DNA of 64,000 nucleotides. It comes from Aralia elata. Its lineage: Eukaryota; Streptophyta; Magnoliopsida; Apiales; Araliaceae. The stretch covers positions 24,482,638-24,546,637 of the forward strand of contig CM068380.1 of NCBI GenBank assembly GCA_034770075.1, written 5' to 3'. Below the pieces are notes generated by a model, which saw nothing but the letters and a program-made list of their open reading frames with translations, did not search any database and was not told the origin of the DNA. Within the stretch, counting starts at the first letter, position 1, and each line of letters opens with the position of its first letter. The position numbers and the translations under genes are program-made. Below are positions 45,648-57,376 of the stretch, piece after piece.

Positions 45648-46697
45648 TATATAATTCAACAAATTAATGAGACTTATTTTCATGGCTGTAAATCGGGTCC
45701 ATGATTTTTGCTGGATAATTAAAAGCATACATAAGCACATACATGATTATCTATGAAATTGAAGTAGTTTAACAAGCCTAAGCTTCTTAATCGAAGAGAT
45801 GGTTATTTAGTAGCTAACAGAGGAGACTTCAAAGCCTACAATCATCCTTCACTTGGATTACCAAAGAGAGTACAAATAACTAGTGTGGTGAACTGGGAAT
45901 AAGACTAAACGGGACATATCCCAGAAAAAATGTCTTGGACTGGAACCTTGTTGAACCTTCTTTTTATATATTATGATTTTTATTAGTGTTTTAGATTTAT
46001 TCATATGATAATTATGTTTGTGAATAATTAGGACTATGCAATATGATGTCATAATGAGAAGTAGTATGTAACACATTTTAATATAAGTTATGCCATGTCA
46101 TCACTTACCGAATGTCCATAAGGCGCTCAATTGACTACACTAATTGACATTCTCTAAAATCTTCTTGTATATATTATCTTTCTAATACTGTTATGAACTT
46201 ATCCATGTGATAATTATGTTTGTTTGTCAATATCCTAGAAAATGTAGAGGTTAATTCTATATGATTGTAGTCCTTCATTAGATTTGATTCTAACCATTGG
46301 TTGTATGACCCGAGGCTTATATAAGGGGGTGTCCCTTATTTGGTAATCATAAATTATAGTGGAATTTATGTTTTTGTAATAGAATTTTAAGTTAACTAGA
46401 TAAAAAAAAGTTTTGAATTGCTAAAGTTAGTGTTTTGGAAAAAAAAATGTACCATGTTTTGAAATGTTTGTACTAAAATGTAATTCGCTATCATCGTATC
46501 GTTTCCATGTACATTTTTTACTTATGGTTGGTTGTAATTTTATATCGTCACAACAATATTAATGGAACCAATCACAAACCACTAGCATGTCCAACAACTA
46601 CATTTATACATATGTACATATATACTTTGTAATTTTATTCATTTATTAATAAAAGAATTGATTTTCTTAAAAGGTATTTTATATTATCTACATAGTG
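45640..46697. other. AT-rich spacer with a diverged local duplication
   Basis: No gene. CTTCTTTTTATATATTATG..GATAATTATGTTTGT at about 45957 recurs in diverged form at about 46160. Confidence 0.5.
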
Positions 46698-48370
46698 TTG
46701 TTATATTAAATGTGATAAACCCATAGCTTTGAGCACTACTTTTAGAATCATGATGGTGATCATGCTAATGAGATCTAAATTCTAGATAGCTCACAAACTA
46801 AAATCGTTCCTAATCGTTGGATTACTAAAAAGGGGATTAGTAAATCCGGATAGATTAGTACATACGTTGCTTACTCTTAAGAAGAGGATGATTGATCTCA
46901 TAATCATTTGTGTGGAGACACTAAAACAAGTATGTATGTGCTTATTGGAGAATAAGTTCACTGAACGTGGCTCGCTAAGGAATACCTAATGGAGTTTTAC
47001 TCGCCTGTTAATAGGAATTCCTCTAGTGATAGTAGTACAAGTGATCCTTGGATTTGAGATCATCATAGTATCTTGTGTATGATGAGTTATACTTTGAAAT
47101 GTCCCTTAAGACCTTTAGGATATATCAAAGGATATGATTGGGTATAATAAGTTGTACATGGAAATAGGTGAATGATAAACAAAGAATCTACCACATCTAG
47201 TAAAAGATGAGAATATCCTATGCGATTCGATAAAATGACAACTCAGTAGTCTTTGACCAAGGCAGAATGAAATTAGAAAGGAGTTTCTAATTTGCATTAT
47301 TTAGAGTTGTGCATTTAAGAACCGAAATGCATATAATTAAATAAAATAAGACTTGACAGTAATTATATGTCTTATATTTAATTGAGACATTATATGGTAG
47401 AAGGATTGAATTGTACGGTAACTATTCACTGAAAGGTTCTTTTGTGATTAATATTGAAATCTATATTATCTGGAAAGTCGTTGATCGCCAAGGAGGCTTA
47501 CCCTTATTGTAGAATAAATATTATTTATTTAAATAAATTAAATAGTTTAATTTATTTATTTAAATAAGATTAGAATTGTTCTAATTGATTTATTCACAAC
47601 CGGTTTAATATGGAGAACCTAAAGGGTCACACCGCAAAAGGAAAATATTTATTTAAGAAGTAAATGGCATAATCGTAAAAATAAGTTAAGTGTATTTAAT
47701 TTAATCTATGGAGATAGAAAAATTAAATAGCTTAATATTTATTATTTAATATTTTGAAAATATTAAATATAAATTAATAAGAGGAGTCTTATTATTATTA
47801 TTATTTAATTCCTAAAAGGGTTTGAAAATTAATTAATAAAAATACTCTCATAAATTCCTAATTGGATTAGGAGTTTAATTAATTAAATGAGTTTAATTAG
47901 AATAAAAACCCTAATCCTAAATAGTTTAGGAGGGTTCTCTATATCTATAAATAAGAGGAGTCTTATCATCATTTAGGATTACACACACTTCCAATTGTTA
48001 GAGAGTACTGAGAATTTCTATAGAGATAGAAACTAGGGTTTTGTCAACACCCATCTTCTTGAACAAGTATTATTCCTTGGTGGATTATCTCTAGAGGCCA
48101 AACACTTGGGTGGCTAACGTTGATCAAAAGAAGGAATTTAATCGGTGGAATTCGAGGAAATCGCGAAGGAATTAGAGGTGAACTTGTACCTAAGTAAGCT
48201 TTGATTCGCGAGGGTATAATTCTATATCTATGTCTCTTTCGTTTAATTGATAATTGAGCATAAGGATTGATCATGGTGATGGTTTGTATAAAAATTTAAA
48301 ATCTGATTTTATCGCGATTCCGCTATATTTATGTAATTTGATTGCATGCTTACGTTATATACAAACCTAA
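46698..48370 (+). repeat. Copia 5' LTR (left boundary uncertain)
   Basis: Inferred from the PBS just after it. A TATA-like CTATAAATAAGAGG lies at about 47946. The left edge is placed at the TGTTATATTAAATG near 46698 only tentatively, because no second LTR is in the window. Confidence 0.5.
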
Positions 48371-48373
48371 TAG

Positions 48374-48386
48374 TGGTATCAGAGCC
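48374..48386 (+). other. Copia primer-binding site, initiator tRNA-Met type
   Basis: TGGTATCAGAGCC is the standard tRNA-iMet PBS of plant Copia elements. Confidence 0.9.
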
Positions 48387-48561
48387 TAACGTTATGCTAA
48401 TTAACGATTTTGATGATTACATGTATGTATATGTGCATGTGCGCTAAATAAGATGAGACAAATAATAACAAACCCCTCAAAGAAATTATATTAAGTTGTA
48501 ACGTTCAAAGATATTTGGAATATCGAACGTCGCCTTCTAGCATGGTAAAACGATAGAGTAT

Positions 48562-48880
48562 TAAATATTTAATATGAGTTTGTTGTGTCACCACAAGGAA
48601 AGTATTAAATATTTAAGATGTTTCCTTATCACATTTAATGTTTATTAAGGAATTGAACATTACTGTTTTGTTGTGTCACCACAAGGATGGTATTTTTCTC
48701 TTCACATATATGGAAGTGCTAGGTTGGACATAACTTGGATAATTTTGATTCGGATGTGTCACCACTTGATCAAAATAATCTAAGAGGCAAAATACAAGGA
48801 GTTACATAGTGATGTAATTGACAATAGTTGTCTACCTATTTATTTATATATCGTTTGTTGTGTCATCACAAGCCTATATA
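48562..48880 (+). other. Repeated hairpins in the Copia leader
   Basis: Four copies of one hairpin head: TTGTG-TCAC-CACAA at 48583-48596 and 48671-48684, GTG-TCAC-CAC at 48756-48765, and TTGTG-TCAT-CACAA at 48858-48871. Three have outer stems of unrelated sequence: TAAATATTTAATA/TATTAAATATTTA (48562-48615), ATTTTGAT/ATCAAAAT (48742-48776) and TATATA/TATATA (48845-48880). Confidence 0.85.
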
Positions 48881-49045
48881 CATTTGAAATGAGATCCTTA
48901 TTCTCACTAGCAAATCTTTAATTAGATTTGTTGAACTATATATTGAGGGTAATATAGTTTGATGAAAATAGTGGGAGATACCAATTTAAATAAAGACCTA
49001 ATTTATTTTGGCAATTAATAAAATGAATTTATGCTAAAATGTTGT

Positions 49046-49186
49046 CTATTTCACATGCAGAATTTAAAAAATATCAAACTCACTATCATTGTGTAGCTTA
49101 TTTGATGCTAACAGACTGACTGGACCGAATTATACGGATTGGTTAAGGAATTTGAGTATTGTTCTCACTGCTGAAAAGATTTTTTA
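49046..49186 (+). pseudogene. Copia gag, N-terminal fragment
   Basis: SLFDANRLTGPNYTDWLRNLSIVLTAEKIFYV is the typical start of Copia gag. Its expected initiator reads ATA (ISNSL) and a stop lies just upstream. It is cut at 49187 by a chromovirus LTR. Confidence 0.8.
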
Positions 49187-50111
49187 TGTGACACCCCCAA
49201 ATTCAGGTACCAATACCTCGAATCTGGTGCTCACGATAAAATACATCTATACACCTTTAAACAACATAAATCAACTAATGCGGAATAAATAAACATATGT
49301 TGTTCATTACAAAAGGTTTACTACGGTCCCAAGGTCTATAACCTTAAATAAATACATCGCAGAAAATAATAATAATACAAAACGATTCCACGATTACATA
49401 ACGAGATAGTACATATAACTATTCATTAAGCTTTTCTTTGCCCTTGTCCGCTTTGGAACTCCCTGGCTTAACTGCAATAGGTTCATGATACAGCAAGGGT
49501 GAGCAACTACTTTGCTTAGCAAGTTTAAAATGAATAAAGAGGATATATCATGAATGAATGAGAACAATAATCGCATAATTCAACAATTTAAGACATTGAA
49601 GAAATAGCTGACAATATAATCAAAGTTCAAAAGAAATGATGAATATTGATTATTTACTGCTGAGTGGTCCAATAGACCAAGAACTATTTGGCCAAAGGAT
49701 CAGTTATTCAACTAACCCTTTTAAACGCCTGGCCCGTCAGTAGTACTCGAGGGGATCAGCCTCTCGTACGCTATGTATATGCATAACATTTAGCTCTGAC
49801 TGCATCGAATAATCGACACATTAAAATCCCCTACATAAGGGTTGCTCTCTTAGTCCAAGAATCCGCACCAACAATCGGTTTGGATAGCTTTTAAAATAAT
49901 AACCTGTACGTATCTAGCCAAAACAAATGGCGTAGACTATTACCTTAAACAGTTCATGAATGAAGAACTTAACGTTTCACAATCCAATGACAGATAATGA
50001 ATTCAAATGCATAAGCTGCGAATTGAATATCAATAATTTATCCTTGATGTGGAATAATTAACAATAATCAATCCACTAACATAACTTGAAAGAAATAACT
50101 CGATTTGAGTC

Positions 50112-50480
50112 ATGAAACTTGCAACAATATACAACATTTGTATAAAATAGAAAACTTGCTCAAATAAAAATAATTGAGTAAGGAACTTGCAATAATATAG
50201 AATGATTGCTCAATTAATAAACAACTCGCACAATAAACAAACGTTGTACGGTTGAGGGAAACTGGCTTAATAAGTAAATTGAGTAAGTTAAGAAACTTGC
50301 AATTCATAAGAATAAACTCGCACAATAATAAAAGTTGTACGGGTTAGGAAACTTGCCCAACACAAGGGTTAGACAAGCGTTAAGAAACTTGCATAATATT
50401 TCAACATGTGTAAAGGATAGGAAACCTGCTCAATGTAATTCGAGTAAGGTTAGGGAAACTTGTCTGATGCACTGCTACAA
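50112..50480. repeat. Diverged tandem repeats with AAACTTGC
   Basis: At least seven GRAACTTGC-like units with intervening CAATAAT and GCTCAAT blocks at roughly 50-70 bp spacing. Related units occur in LTR copy 3 at about 55200-55380. Confidence 0.7.
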
Positions 50481-50900
50481 TATTACAACATACGCTCTTT
50501 AATATCCTACACATGTAAATACATATTCGTATAATAATTAGTCACATAAAGACTAGGTTCAAAACAGACGTTGCATCATTAAAACACATTGATTGCCCTA
50601 CGACTACCCAGTCGGGGGTCTCGCTCCCTGGTGAGCGAGCGGCTGTCCAGCTCGCCGCTGCCCCCTGGAAACCAAATGTGAGTTGCATCCAGGTTACTCA
50701 ATTTACGCCTTAAGACAATACCAATTTGGTTGACATTTGGAATACAATTAAGCATTTAGGGCTTAACAAAATGTGCTTAACTAACCTGTCTAATCATTTA
50801 GTACAAAGAAATATATAAGTGTTGGACCCGCTGAAAGAATTCATTAAGTTCGACCCGACCCGATCCGGTCTGACCGACCCGACCCAGGCTGGACACGGCA

Positions 50901-51098
50901 CTGGCGCTGCAGCGCCAGGTCTTAGCACTGGACCTCACGCTGCGGCGCGAGTCCCGTGTCTTCTCCATGACAGGGCTTCACGTTGCAGCGTGAAGCTTAG
51001 AACTTGGGCTTGCCGCTGCGGCGCGAGTCCCGTCCTTTCCCATCTTGCCCCTCGCTGCGGCATGAGCTGCAGGGCTTATGAGTGGCGCTGCGGAGCCA
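50901..51098. repeat. GC-rich palindrome cluster in the chromovirus LTR
   Basis: Perfect palindrome CTGGCGCTGCAGCGCCAG (50901-50918), CACGCTGCGGCGCGAG (50937), hairpin GCTTCACG/CGTGAAGC (50975-50996), TGCCGCTGCGGCGCGAG (51011), CTCGCTGCGGCATGAG (51051) and TGGCGCTGCGGAGCCA (51083). All share a CGCTGCNGCG core. Confidence 0.88.
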
Positions 51099-52411
51099 TT
51101 CTGTAGTAGCCGAATTCTGGGTTTGTTCCCAGTTCGCGACTCCGACCTCCGGCGACTCCGACCTCCGGCCACTCCAACCTCCATAACTCCTTCAATACAC
51201 AAGCAAATTGGTCCATTCTGGACTCTATGTACTCCTACTTATGGGGCTACAACATATCAAAAATGCAGAGCTACCCAATAACATTAACATGGCCAAATCT
51301 TAAGCTAAAGTGTAAAGTTCATACTCTGTTCTTCGAGTTCTTGACAAGTTTTACAAAAATCATTACTACAAACTCGTTTTAACTCCTTTTTACTCCATTC
51401 CAACTGGGTTAGCTTCGTAACCCATGGAACTACAATACCATAACAACAAACAAAATTAACAAACACGAAATCATAGCTTTATAGTCCTCTAAAATGGTCC
51501 GAATGTCCAAAGTCCATGTGTTATCCATTGTTTTTGCTCTATTAAGCCAAGGTAAGGATTTCTTGCGTTTTTGTTCCACTTTGATGTTATTAATGGCTTA
51601 CATAATCTCTTAACAACATATATAAATATCTAGAACAAGCAAAAATATCCAGAATCACTAGAAAATCAATCTACAAGCTCAAGAGCTCAAAAACTAAGAA
51701 AAACTTGAAAACGTAACAAGAAATCGAATGGAATGGATTTGATTGATTGTTTACCTCTGTAAATCCTTCCTAGATGTTAAGGAGCTCGGCTAGGCTTGAT
51801 TTTGAGGGTTCTCCATGCTTGGATTCTCTTCTTCTTCCACCCGTGCCTTCTTCTTCTTCCTCCTTCATTTTTCTGGCGACCTTCTTTTCTTTTTCCTGCG
51901 ACTTCCGGCGACTTCTTCCTCCCTTCTTTTATGCAGCTCTCTCTCTCTCTATCTGTTGAACTTAGCCAAGGAATGGAATGGGAGGGAATGAATTATTTGG
52001 GAGAAGTGGAGTAAATTTGGGAGAAAAATGGGAGTGGTTCAAGGTGGCCAAAAATTCAAACTTGCCGGCAACCTCCTTTCTCTCTCCTCATTTTCCTAGC
52101 ATCTGATTGGTTGATGGGTTTTGGTTGGTTCCCTCTTGGAGTAACAAGCAAAAATAAATACCCAACTACACAAAAATATATCCAAAAACTCTCACTTTTG
52201 TACCAAAACTGGTAAATAACTCTACCCAAAATTAAAATGGGTACTCCCATAAATTATTGAGATGCATAAAAATAATTATTATGGAATTTGTCCAAATATT
52301 CGGAATACCCATATAATACATTTTGGATACGGATAAAATCACGTATCAGCTCAAATAAAATTTTCGACACTTGAAAAAATTATTCGTACGCATACACGAA
52401 TTTATGAAAAC

Positions 52412-53122
52412 TGTTGAAGGTCACTTTCCATCCAAGAAGGACGAAGTCTTATTGGTGGATAATTCTTCTAAGAAAAGGAAGAGGCCCAAGGTATCTTCTG
52501 AAAAGAAAAAAAAGAAAAAGACTAAGGGCAAGGCGAAAGTAAAGGATAATAAGAAAGCTAATCCGAATAGCAAAGAAATTTACTACCATTATAATAAGCC
52601 GGGACATTGGAAGAGGAACTGCAAGGAGTATCTTGCAGACCAAAAGAAGCTTGGAGAAGCTTCGGCTTCCGATCTAGGTTTGTTCATGATTGAAATTAAT
52701 TTTTCTGAAAATCAAAATTCTACTTGGGTATTGGATACCGGCTGTGGTTTCCACATATGTAACAATATGCAGTGACTAAGCAGAAATAAAAAGCTGAACA
52801 AAGATGAAGTCATCCTACGAGTGAGAAATGGAGCAAAGGTTGCTGCATTAGCTATAGGAACTTATTGTTTAGCACTGCCTATAGGCAAGTCCAATAGTTT
52901 AAATAATTGTTATTATGTCCCAACACTTATAAGAAACATTATTTCAATTTCTATATTGGATATGGATGGTTTTGATATTATAATAAAGAACAACAATTGT
53001 TCTATTTATAATAAAAATGTTTTATATGGTGTTGGCAATTTACTAAATGGACTTTATGTACTTGACTTGCATAAAAATATACTTCAAATTGAACAAACTA
53101 AGAAAAGAAAAGAGATGATATT
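52412..53122 (+). pseudogene. Copia gag C-terminus, protease and GAG-pre-integrase start
   Basis: Lys-rich region, then a zinc knuckle that reads YYHYNKPGHWKRNC: both leading cysteines of CxxC are tyrosine. Protease follows with WVLDTGCGFHICNNM, active-site DTG kept, then NCYYVPTLIRNIISIS and the pre-integrase start NGLYVLDLHKN. Stop after NNMQ at about 52774. The middle of gag between 49186 and here is missing. Cut at 53123 by chromovirus LTR copy 2. Confidence 0.85.
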
Positions 53123-54227
53123 TGTGACACCCCCAAATTCAGGTACCACTACCTCAAATTTGGTGCTCACGATAAACAACATCTAATTACCTTCAATCAA
53201 CACATGACGACTAAATGCGGAATAAATCAAATATTGATCATTTCAGAAGGTTTACAAATGGGTTTCAAGATCTATAACCTTAATTAAAATATCACGAAGT
53301 TCAAAAAGTAACTAACATAATTCGTATTACATAAACCGAAGTCTAGACAACACATTAAGGAGCTCGGCTAGGCTTGATTTTGAGGGTTCTCCTTGCTTGG
53401 ATTCTCTTCTTCTTCCACCCGTGCCTTCTTCTTCTTCCTCCTTCCTTTTTCCGGCGACCTTCTTCTCTTTTTCCGGCGACTTCGTCCTCTCTTCTTTTCT
53501 GCAGCTCTCTCTCTCTGTATCTGCTGAACTTAGCCAAGAAATGGAATGGGAGGGAATGAATTATTTGGGAGAAAAATGGGAGTGGCTCAAGGTGGCCAAA
53601 AATTCAAACTTGCCGGCAACCTCCCTTCTCTCTCCTCATTTTCCTAGCATCTGATTGGTTAATGGGTTTTGGTTGGTTCTTTCTTGGAGTAACAAGCAAA
53701 AATAAATACCTAAATACATAAAAATAGATCTGAAAACTCCCACTTTTGTACCAAAATTGGTAAATAATTCTACCCAAAATTAAAATGGGTACTCCCATAA
53801 ATTATTGGGATGCATAAAAATAATTATTATGGGATTTATCCAAATATTCGAAACACCCATATAATACATTTCGGATACGGATAAAATCACGTATCAGCTC
53901 AAATAAAATTTTCGACACTTGAAAAAATTATTCGTACGCATACACGTATTTATGAAATCTATTAAAGTCGAAAAAGACACAAAAATATTATGGCGTGAAT
54001 AGTGCCTCGGGAAACGTGCCCTGTGAATAGTGATTTAACGACGCCACGCGAAATCAATTATTCACTTAATCAAAACTAAAACATGTAAAATGTTATGCAT
54101 TCACATAATCTAGGTTGTCACACAACCTTTAAACACGTAACACAAATATAATATTAATAAAATATAATATTCTTTAATATTCAAAAATTCGAATTACAAG
54201 GAAATTTCAGAATTCTCGGTCGTTACA
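53123..54227 (-). repeat. Chromovirus 3' LTR, copy 2, internally deleted
   Basis: TGTGACACCCCC to GGTCGTTACA, 1105 bp. It matches copy 1 at both sides but lacks the part equivalent to about 49400-51770. The minus-strand PPT GAATTCTTATAAGGGGGGAGGA lies just right of it, so the element runs on the minus strand. Confidence 0.8.
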
Positions 54228-54293
54228 TCCTCCCCCCTTATAAGAATTCTGTCCCCAGAATTACAATCTAGGTACAGAAAACTTAGCATGGGT

Positions 54294-54868
54294 TCACTCA
54301 AAAAGATGCGGATAATCCTTCCTCATCTTCTCTTCTAGCTCCCACGTGGCTTCTTCAGCTGCGTGGTTCTTCCAAAGTACTTTGACCGAATGGATGACCT
54401 TGTTTCTTAACTTCTGTTCTTTACTGTCTAATATCTAGATATGAATCTCTTCATATGACAAGTCTTTCTCAACTTGAATTGGTTCATAGGATATCACATG
54501 CTTGTAGTCGGGTTTATATGGTCGTAACACAGAAACGTGAAACACATTGTGAATGTGCTCAAGTTCAGGAGGTAGAGCTACCTCGTACGCCACTTCACCT
54601 ACCCTCTTTAAAACTTCAAAAGGTCCTACGAACCTGGGACTCAATTTCCCCTTCTTTCTAAATATGATCTTTCCTTTCCACGGAGATACCTTCAAAAACA
54701 CAAAGCTGCCAACTTCAAAGTCTCGCTTCTGACGATGCAAATCAGCATATTTCTTTTGTCGATCCTGAGCCGCTACTAGTCGAGCTTTTATCACCTTGAC
54801 GACATCCACAGTCTGCTGCACCAATTTAGGTCCTAACAGTCTCCGTTCACCAACTTCGTCCCAACTTC
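54294..54868 (-). pseudogene. Chromovirus integrase C-terminus with chromodomain, copy 2
   Basis: SWDEVGERRLLGPKLVQQT, DRQKKYADLHRQKRDFEVGS, KGKLSPRFVGPFEVLKRVGEVAY and HNVFHVSVLRPYKPD, then a stop in EIHI-ILDSKEQ where CAG to TAG fits, then the chromodomain VKVLWKNHAAEEATWELEEKM and the end HLFE. The left part of integrase is lost; sequence at about 54870 switches to LTR type. Confidence 0.85.
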
Positions 54869-54869
54869 T

Positions 54870-57330
54870 TGTACCTATGAATATGCATACCATTTAATTC
54901 TGCTTTGTACCGTCTTTTAAATACTTAGGAAGCTCCCCATCATGGGGTTGTTCATCTCAGTCTAAGAATCCATTCCAACAATAGGTTTGGATAGCTCTTA
55001 AATTACTTAAATACTCGTATGTCTAACCGGATAATGGCTTAGACTTTTCTTCGAACGGTTGATGAATATTTGAACCTAAAATGTTTATACAGTCCAACCA
55101 TAGAACCAAATTCAAATGCACTATGTGCGAATGCCAATAATATCGATGTGGAATAATTTTAAAATAATTAAACCACTTAGCACATGCTTGAGATCTAGAA
55201 CTCGAGCTTAATTTGAGGAACTTGCATTATGTAATAAATTTCAGAACTTGCTCAATATAAGGATTGAGTAAGATGGAACTTGCAAAGATATACACAATAG
55301 CATAACAATCAATCTAAAAGCTTGAAGTGAGGGAACTTGCAATAAGAAGCGTAAGATTAGAAACTTGCTTGGGCTGCTGCTTAACGATTTACTCTACGTT
55401 TCTGTTCGGTAAGTACCCTACAAAATATGATTTCACTTCTCTGATTAGACATAGCTATGCAGTAATAACATATCTAATAATTAAACACGAGCGACTCGTA
55501 CGGTCTGCTCTATAGACCACTCCAACACTCTATGGCTTGTTAGGACAACTCTACGATCAGTAGGGCTATAATACCATCGGTAGAGTCCACTCTTCAATGG
55601 CCAAAGGGTTCGACTATCTTACACTACGATTTATAAGTGAGTCCTATGATCAGAGTGAGACCACTTTACGATGGCTAAAGGGTTCACCTTACGGTTTACT
55701 GGGATTCAGAAGCACTTTAAATTTGGCTCAACGAACATACTTAGTCTAAGGTCAAACATGGCTCGGAATATACTTCGGGCTGGTCGACCCTCTGCCGATA
55801 AGGTTTTGGCTTTGGCCCTAGGTCGAAACCTTTCGTAGTTCGGGAATCTCTTCGGGCTTAGATGTGCTTTTAGTTTGGCTTCGGGAAGCCAAAGGTTTGG
55901 GTCTCATTGACAATTTTAAGACTTCAGTTTCAGAGTTATGACTTTGGAAGTCAAATCCGAACCTTATAGATACCAGGGTTCGGCTTCGGGTCTAGTATTG
56001 AACTAAACCTAGAGCAAATGCTACTGCCTTCGGGTTCGATTACAAATCCCATTTCGAGAACCATTCTACAGTCTGGGGTCGGGTAGCTACCGCTACCTAA
56101 CCCTATTGCTTAGGTCTGTGTGTTCGGGGTGAGATGACGAACCTCATCGGAATAGCTTCGATCCTTCTGATATTAACTAGGCAACATGGATGGGGTCATT
56201 AATACGACTCTGGGTTGGGTCACTAACCCGTCCTGTATATTTTTATAGCAAGTAGTGCCTGCACATCGCTTTACAACTCAGAGTTGACATTACTCTACCA
56301 TTATTACTGATCATGCTTGGCTCAACTTAAATTATCTCAAACAGAAGGAATCTAACTGAACGAGGAAAGACTTAAAATAATAAGGGGTCTCACCTCTTTA
56401 AAGCTTTGTTTGCTATCTCTCTAGCTTTTAGGCTCTGCTCGTCTCTCTGAATGGCAAGAACTCCTTCTCAAGATTACTCTTACCTCACCATATCTCTCTT
56501 GTATCAGAACTGATAAACTCGGCAAGCTTTACAAGAGAAATCAGAGTCTCTATTTATAGAGAAGCCTTTACCCAATCTTTGGTCATTACCCAGCGTGTAG
56601 GACCGATACACAACCATAGTACCCGCTGGTTAAAAGTGATTAGGTGAAAAGCTTACCAACTCATTCCCAACCATTTCCACAGTAGTCGACTGGTTAATCC
56701 CTTTTTGCACGTAAAGTGAGTGATAGGTCATTGGCCTATGCGGCTACTTGTACCGGCGTGCTAACTAGGATTAACCCACCTGGCTTACCGACCCAGTTCG
56801 GTGGTGTAAAAATTACTAGTATTGGTCCAAAGTTTATTGGCTAGAACTTAAACATAACAAGTATACTAGATTGGGCTGGTATTCCCCCATTGGCCCACAC
56901 GGTAGCTCACAAATGTTTGGGCTCCTATCATGGCTGCCACTTATGGAACCCAATTAAAGAAGTTACACTAAAGAAAAATAATTAATCATCTTTTACACAA
57001 GACTCTTCCCATAACCTTTAATGGATTCGCTATGACACACAATGTATCTTCATTGCGTAATCTACATATTTAATTTAAACATACTATATTCAGTCTTGAT
57101 TGAACATTTAGCTAACTTACTCATCAACCTCTTGATATTAAACACATTAGGCTAGTCCACTAATTTAAATAAATCTATTAGTGGAACTCCCTTTAACTTA
57201 ATCTTGCAATTAGTCACAAAGACCATTTCTCACACCAAGGTTTAAATTTAAACCGCACAAAATTAATTCATTAGGAATTAAATTCTTTATTTAATTTATA
57301 AAGAAACTTGAAAAATCTTCGGTCATTACT
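54870..57330 (-). repeat. Chromovirus 3' LTR, copy 3, truncated
   Basis: Aligns with moderate identity to copy 1 from about 49790 (AAGAATCC..CAACAAT..GGTTTGGATAGCT; AAACTTGC repeats) and ends CGGTCATTACT next to a PPT-like stretch and integrase. The first part of the LTR is missing. On the minus strand CTCTATAAATAGAG (56547-56560) is a good TATA box. At 55540-56130 TTCGGG recurs many times instead of the CGCTGC cluster of copy 1. Confidence 0.75.
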
Positions 57331-57376
57331 TCCTCCCCTCTTATAAGAATTTCGTCCCTGGAATTACAACATAAGG

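Larger units (their letters stand above)
49187..52411 (-). repeat. Chromovirus (Tekay/Del-like) LTR, copy 1, truncated
   Basis: Starts TGTGACACCCCCAAATTCAGG like copy 2 at 53123 and ends inside the LTR at about 52411, where Copia gag resumes. 3.2 kb long. It includes a zone of diverged repeats with AAACTTGC (50112-50480) and a GC-rich palindrome cluster (50901-51098) missing from copy 2. Orientation follows from copy 2. The whole LTR would be about 3.5 kb, fitting the long LTRs of the Del/Tekay clade. Confidence 0.75.

Noticed and set aside
45498..45740. Tyr/Ile repeat proteins on both strands
   Set aside because: They are translations of (TA)n and (TG)n microsatellites next to the hairpin element.
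50819..51281. Arg/Ala/Cys-rich frames on both strands
   Set aside because: Caused by the GC palindrome cluster of a chromovirus LTR; no known domain.
52371..52411. N-terminal residues of the Copia gag frame from 52371
   Set aside because: The first dozen codons lie in chromovirus LTR copy 1, as shown by the match to 53916-53956; gag resumes only after that.
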